DNA of 64,000 bases, taken from NCBI GenBank assembly GCA_038087015.1, contig JASBNA010000003.1, positions 2,564,424-2,628,423 on the forward strand, given 5' to 3'. Position 1 is the stretch's first letter, and every line of letters starts with the position of its first letter. Below are positions 59,515 to 64,000 of this stretch, in pieces. The notes beneath the pieces were generated by a model. The model was not told the DNA's origin. It saw only the letters and a list, made by a program, of their open reading frames with translations, and made no database searches. The position numbers and the translations under genes are program-made. The stretch comes from Cerrena zonata (lineage: Eukaryota; Basidiomycota; Agaricomycetes; Polyporales; Cerrenaceae).

Positions 59515-61142
59515 ATGGGTACATGTCCAGAAACAAAGAGAAAGAGAATGGAACAGCGGCAGCGAGAGGCTATCTTAGCTAGATTAAGAGCACGACGATT
59601 ACATCTTGCACCTGGTACGTGTCGTTTATCTATCTTTGTATTTTATGTTCTTCGTGTATTGGTGGGGCGTGGTGTTTCGGTACGGCCCGTGGTCTCTTGA
59701 CCACCACTGCATTTATCGCGGCGTTTGTCAGCGGACTTGCAATAGTGGTGGCTCAAGGGGCTCGGCAGCTATCGTTACTACTATTCTCTAACTCACATAA
59801 CGTCGACTCGCCATTTTTTTTTTGGATTATCTCTATAATATCGGATTGCAGCTAATGGTTGGTTTCTTCTTCTTTTCAGTCCCTATTCCCCGCGAAAGGC
59901 CTCAATACCTAAGGGACCCTGAAGACATGAGTTTGAATCCAAGAAAATACGGTCAAACGAGAGGTACGTTAAATTTATTTTATTACGATATTCCTACCGA
60001 TCTTAGTTTATGTTTTTTTAGAGAAAAAGGGGAAGAAGAGAACACGATCGGCAGCGAAACAATTAGAACGCCAGGAGAAATGGCAAGAGAAACTAGCCAA
60101 GAAGGGGCTCACTCTGCAGGATGCTCTCGACTTCAACACAGGTATGTACTCGCCTGATATTATTTAATGCTGGGTAACTAAAGTGATTCTGTTTTTTTTA
60201 TTTTGGTAGTCATCCATCGCATTCAGCATGACGCCCACTTGTACCTGACGCGGCCAGGCAGGGACCAGGATACAGGGGCAGTTCTGACGGAGTGCCGGTT
60301 CCCGAATCTGGGGGTAACTGAGCTTCCATGTGCGCCCGACACAGGACGGTTTCTGGTCCCCATGCCTAGCAATGTACATGGGCTGCCTGAGTACATTGTC
60401 ACCAGGCATGACAATGTCATCAACGCAGACACGCGGAGGATCCTGAAGGCGTCGTTCAAGGATTTTATGGATACTAAACCCACCGCTGGAGGAAACCCTA
60501 CACGCGAAGTCGCCCGCTCAGACACCAAGGTGTTCCCCACCTTCCATGTGGGCGGATGGTCCAAATACAGCAAAGATATATTCCTTACCGGGGACTCTAA
60601 GAATCAAGACACAGAGTCGACCAAGGCCCTCCACTCTCTCATGGGTACCTTAGGGAAACTGGTCATTCCCAAGGTAGAAAAAACCTTACGCTCCTTGCTG
60701 CCATCTCACTTTGAGACCACAGACAGGTATGTGCTCCTTATTTGTATGTTTCTGATAGGTTAACTGATTTTATTCCAGCGTCAGGAAACTGATCCAAGAA
60801 AAGTACCCCCAGATTTATGAAGCTGGCGATGGGGTGTTTGACTTCCATGGGCTGGGGAATGCTCTTGCATTCTGTTCTGGTTACTCAGACGGCATGCATA
60901 TTGACTTAGGGGACTCGAAGGAAACCGTCGCCGTCATTCTGGCTGCTGAAGAGGCCGTAGTTCATTTTTGTATCCCCCAGCTTGATCTTAAAATCCCTCT
61001 ATACCCTGGACAGTGCCTGACGGTGTCTGCCCGCCTCCTCTCTCACTACGCCTACCTTTTTGAAGGCACAGGGGAGAGGCTTCTTTTCAATTTCTTCACC
61101 GATGAGGGTTCTGTGGCCAAGGCAAAACGCCATGCCTGCTAG
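59515..61142 (+). CDS. TET/JBP-like 2-oxoglutarate/Fe(II) dioxygenase, element A gene 2
   Basis: Five exons; start MGTCPETKRKRMEQRQREAI. The basic N-terminal part (to about residue 90) includes EKKGKKRTRSAAKQLERQEK. The body begins VIHRIQHDAHLYLTRPGRDQ. The double-stranded beta-helix is in the last exon: HID (GMHIDLGDSKE, 60897-60905) as the iron-binding HxD, then LDLKIPLYPGQCLTV, the distal His in SARLLSHYAYLF and the Arg that should hold 2-oxoglutarate in GERLLFNFF. The spacing LDL-x-I...PG...SARLLSH...GER resembles fungal TET/JBP proteins, which oxidise 5-methylcytosine or thymine in DNA, rather than prolyl hydroxylases. Stop 61140-61142; AATAAA at 61205. The hairpin array lies directly upstream. 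TET/JBP genes are known passengers of fungal KDZ transposons, but no KDZ transposase is seen here. Confidence 0.7.
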
Positions 61143-61204
61143 TTAGTTTTCTTTTTTTTTATCTCTTTATACATTTCTTGTATGGCTCCAGTAGTTTACG
61201 CTTC

Positions 61205-61210
61205 AATAAA
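61205..61210 (+). terminator. Polyadenylation signal of the dioxygenase gene
   Basis: AATAAA 63 bp after the stop codon, in an AT-rich 3' flank. Confidence 0.55.
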
Positions 61211-61240
61211 ATTAATGTGAGTTTCACTGAAAAAAAGGAG

Positions 61241-61389
61241 GGCGGGGATCTAAGTACCGGAGTACTGATGATCCCTGATCAATATGGTGCCTTTGAGTGA
61301 TTGAACCCGGCCGGTATTCGAACCTCGCGCCCCAAGACTGACCTCCATACACATGAAGTGCTCAACCCATTAGACCACGTACACTTGCC
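61241..61389 (-). repeat. tRNA-derived SINE-like sequence, diverged copy 3
   Basis: The minus strand has box A-like TGGTCTAATGGGTTGAGC and box B-like GGTTCGAATACCGG, the shared internal TGTATGGAGG, and the tail ACTCCGGTACTTAGATCCCC that matches the tail of the other two copies. It sits between the two plus-strand genes of element A. Confidence 0.65.
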
Positions 61390-61508
61390 TCACCCTGTGC
61401 GCCTTAAGATGATATCCGGTTAGCTCCGCTGATCCCCGTCTTAGCAACGTGGGGCCACTCTAGGCCATATTCCTTAGTCCATAAGTGCTAGTACGCCGTC
61501 CCGGTCTT

Positions 61509-61518
61509 TCTCCCTCTT

Positions 61519-61545
<27 letters not shown>
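61509..61545 (+). repeat. (TC)n microsatellite
   Basis: A CTCT run of about 35 bp in the leader of the next gene. Confidence 0.85.
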
Positions 61546-61550
<5 letters not shown>

Positions 61551-61588
61551 TGTGGATATCCTCTTTTTCTACTGACAACTCTGACAAG

Positions 61589-63964
61589 ATGGCCAGCAAT
61601 GACGCGTCTGGTTCCCAGGTAAGTCACACAATTTCCTTCCAACACGTGTTTATTCTGATAGATCCCAACATCGATTGGAAGTCCGCAGCGCCTGAGGGTG
61701 CTTCCAATGTGAGTTACACATTTAGACTTTAAGCTTCAAGTTTCCCATACTGACATCTTTCACATAGCTTACCTCCCCTCTAGTCAAGACTGGTGTACGT
61801 GTCTCTCTTTGCTGACTGGTGACAACTGGCGTGTCTCACGCCCGTTGCTGCCATGTCAAGCTTCTAGGGATCCTTGCTGATCCCTTGACTTAGCCTCCTC
61901 GTAGTTTCAAAGGTACCGGTCCTCCCAAGGTCACTGGTCCTCCCAAGGGTACTGGCCCTCCCAAGAGGACTCCTTCTGGCCCTGCTGTAAGTATAACTCG
62001 TATCTTCTCCTTGCTAACTACGTACCTATATTTATCTTGTAGACTAATGTATCCGACAATCTCGCCAAAGTTATTTCTCAAGTTCACGATGGCGTTCGCG
62101 TACTTAGGGTCAGTTTTTGATCTATATTGAATGTTTTATGTATTTATTATCTACTTAGACTGCTGAAAAGAGAAAGGCGGGCGATCCCAGCCAAGGACGT
62201 GAACAGGAGAAGAGGCAGCGCATTGAGCCATCTTCACGCGAGATCAGACGTCCTCAATGCCCTCCTGTGGTTCTATTAACTTCACGTCACAGACACTCTG
62301 CTCACCCTGCTCCTCCTTCATCGCCTAGTGCACGTCCGGCACCTCCGACTACCACAAACCCAACACCAGACGCAGCTCCTTCTGGTTCAGGACGTGCCCA
62401 GGAGCCCACTGACTTTCAACGCGGGCTTGCAGCATACAAAGGAAGTGTCTCAAGTGCTATTAAGCATGATCGCCTACCTCAGGAGCTGCAAGATAAGATT
62501 GCGGATGTCGTGTCCAGTAGATCACTCAACTTCAAGAAGCCTCGCATTAATGTATGTAACTTAGTTATTTAACATATTTCTTAATATACTGAAATATATG
62601 ATATATGATTTCTAGGATGTAAAAAAGCTAGAAGAAAGGGCTCAGTTTCACAAGGACACGCTCAAAGGGCTCCAGGAAGGGAAGTCGGGTAAAGAGCTTC
62701 ATCTGGCACCCAAGAAAAACAGGAATCGGGAGCCCAAGGAGCTGCTTGCTGCCAAACAAGCCATTGATCAAGGCAAGAATATGATCATGTATGCGAAGGC
62801 TCCTGAGGAGGCGGGGGAGGGGTGGCGGGTTCCATGTGGTACCAGCATCTCTAGCTGTGTTCGAGGTATGTCAATTTGCTCATCGACATCTCCTAGCATT
62901 ATATTAATATTTATTTAGGCGGGTATGTAAAGGCGGGTGAGCTGGTATTGGTGAGGGAGAAGTCTGGCAATGCATTGCCTGGGGTATGTGCTATCTGGCC
63001 CTATCATTACACCTTCTAATGTATCCCTGTCACTGTAGAGTAGCACTCAGCATCGCCAGTGGTCGGGAGGTCAAATCCTGACTCACTGGGATTGTACTAC
63101 AATAAACCAGCGAGTTCGCATGTGCAAGGGTAATCGCCGTGCCTTTGACAGCACCACAGTCGCTCTGGCCAAGGACGCTCAGCATCTGAAGGGTGCCCTC
63201 CTCAATGACATCAAGTCTGCCAAGTTTACTGAGACCACGCGCCTTCACGTCGTCAAGAAAGGCAGTGTGGAATTGAAGAATATGATTGCTGAACATGCGA
63301 TGCTCAAGAACCAGAGGAAGGAGCGCAGGCAGGCGGTCAAGAGAAAGGCGCGTGAAGAAAGAACTCGGTCAAGCAAGGCTCGGTTGGAAGGCAAGTCAAT
63401 TACCTGAATATTCAATATAGCATTTACAAGACGTGTTTTGTCTATTACAGCATGGCGAACAGAGAAGAGGAGGGAACTCCGCAAGAAAAAAATTGAGGAC
63501 CGCAGCGATGAGGATGAAGAAGACGACTCGATCTCCTCTGAGGAGGATCTTGTTCCCACTCAGCGCGAGCACAGGAAAGAGGCAGAGAAAGAGGACGATC
63601 TGGATGAATGCATTAAAATACTCACCAGTAATTCTCTTAAGGAACATGAAGATACCATGGATGTCGACAAGGAGCGCGAGTTGCCTGATGATCATATGGA
63701 GATCAACAAGGGAGTGGCATCTCCAAATCCAGCTGGTACAAATAACATGGAGGTCCAGCCTCAGGCCTCTTCATCGGGTATGCAGGCAACTGCACCAGGT
63801 ATGTATTCATAGTCTAACTTGCTTTATTTTTCTCAGTCTGACTTGTATTTTATTTAGCTGCTTCTGTAAATTCGGGTACCAATCAAAGTTCTCTTGCTGC
63901 CTTTGTCCAGCAGACTTTGGACAATATGAATGTGGAGTCTGAACAGGCAGCTGCCACAAACTAA
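61589..63964 (+). CDS. Unknown basic/acidic protein, element A gene 3
   Basis: About eleven exons from MASNDASGSQ (ATG 61589) to the stop at 63962-63964. The N-terminal third is disordered, with short GTGPPKVTGPPKGTGPPK-type repeats and a basic segment (EKRQRIEPSSREIRRP). The middle has helical, charged sequence (DVKKLEERAQFHKDTLKGLQ) and a small folded-looking part (GYVKAGELVLVREKSGNALPG, then HWDCTTINQRVRMCKGN). Then comes a long Arg/Lys/Glu helix likely to form a coiled coil (AEHAMLKNQRKERRQAVKRK, AWRTEKRRELRKKK), followed by acidic DEDEEDD and a Gln/Asn-rich tail. No enzyme motif recognised. Position and orientation directly after the dioxygenase gene suggest a partner or DNA-binding adaptor, which is inference. 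Exon edges are approximate. Confidence 0.75.
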
Positions 63965-64000
63965 ATATCTCAACATGGATACATTTCTTGCTCTGTAAAG

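Larger units (their letters stand above)
52198..64000. mobile_element. Element A: putative dioxygenase-carrying element (right end not seen)
   Basis: One terminus is fixed by two junctions (38293 and 52198). To the right, the same unit holds the 890 aa unknown gene (-), the hairpin array, the TET/JBP-like gene (+), a SINE-like copy and the coiled-coil-like gene (+). A duplicated, truncated copy proves that at least the left part moves or duplicates. Whether the dioxygenase and the last gene belong to the same element is inferred from adjacency. Confidence 0.45.

Noticed and set aside
61241..61389. Functional tRNA gene
   Set aside because: Box A and B are present, but the T-stem and acceptor stem do not pair properly and a conserved tail follows, so a tRNA-derived repeat fits better.

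Overview
The window looks like a chromosome of a mushroom-forming basidiomycete (Agaricomycetes, probably Agaricales). The genes carry many 50-65 nt GT-AG introns, the CDS are compact, and several families are typical of that group. Organism identity is inferred from gene style only.

Host part, about 1-36.1 kb, in order: the 3' part of PCNA with a long acidic/basic insertion (+); condensin subunit 1 (-); a RIM2-type mitochondrial pyrimidine nucleotide carrier (-) divergent from a roadblock/LC7 dynein light chain (+); a 6.4 kb gene-free stretch leading to a bHLH transcription factor (+); AP endonuclease Apn1 (-); a secreted PL3 pectate lyase (+); a small unknown gene (+); ATP synthase subunit j (+); an NAD(P)-binding Rossmann protein (+); a divergent ABC transporter (+); a Ser-rich conserved unknown (+); and a degenerate PD-(D/E)XK-like protein (+). 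These are mostly housekeeping genes with no operon-like logic.

Accessory part, about 36.1-64 kb. The DNA becomes AT-rich and repeat-laden. A 2.4 kb direct repeat (38293-40724 and 52198-54574) brackets an 11.5 kb unit, called element B here. Element B encodes (i) one large protein that reads as zinc fingers, then a tyrosine-recombinase-like R...RH...GHS...Y signature, then a RecQ-type helicase, and (ii) a second large protein with a ParB/sulfiredoxin-like GHHR motif, broken by one in-frame TGA. At least 12 copies of a near-perfect 18-20 bp palindrome (AAAGTTGCTGCAGCAACTTT) occur throughout element B, seven of them inside introns.

The right-hand repeat continues into a second unit, element A. 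It holds an unknown protein of about 890 aa (-), then an array of 14 interspersed short hairpins whose stems vary by compensatory changes (57836-59450), then a TET/JBP-like 2-oxoglutarate dioxygenase gene (+), a tRNA-derived SINE-like sequence, and a basic/acidic coiled-coil-like gene (+). The left copy of element A is truncated exactly where element B starts.

Best candidates for an undescribed system: the recombinase-RecQ/ParB-like element with its dispersed palindromes, and the dioxygenase element with its covarying hairpin array. Both are inferences from motifs and repeat structure. No database search was possible.
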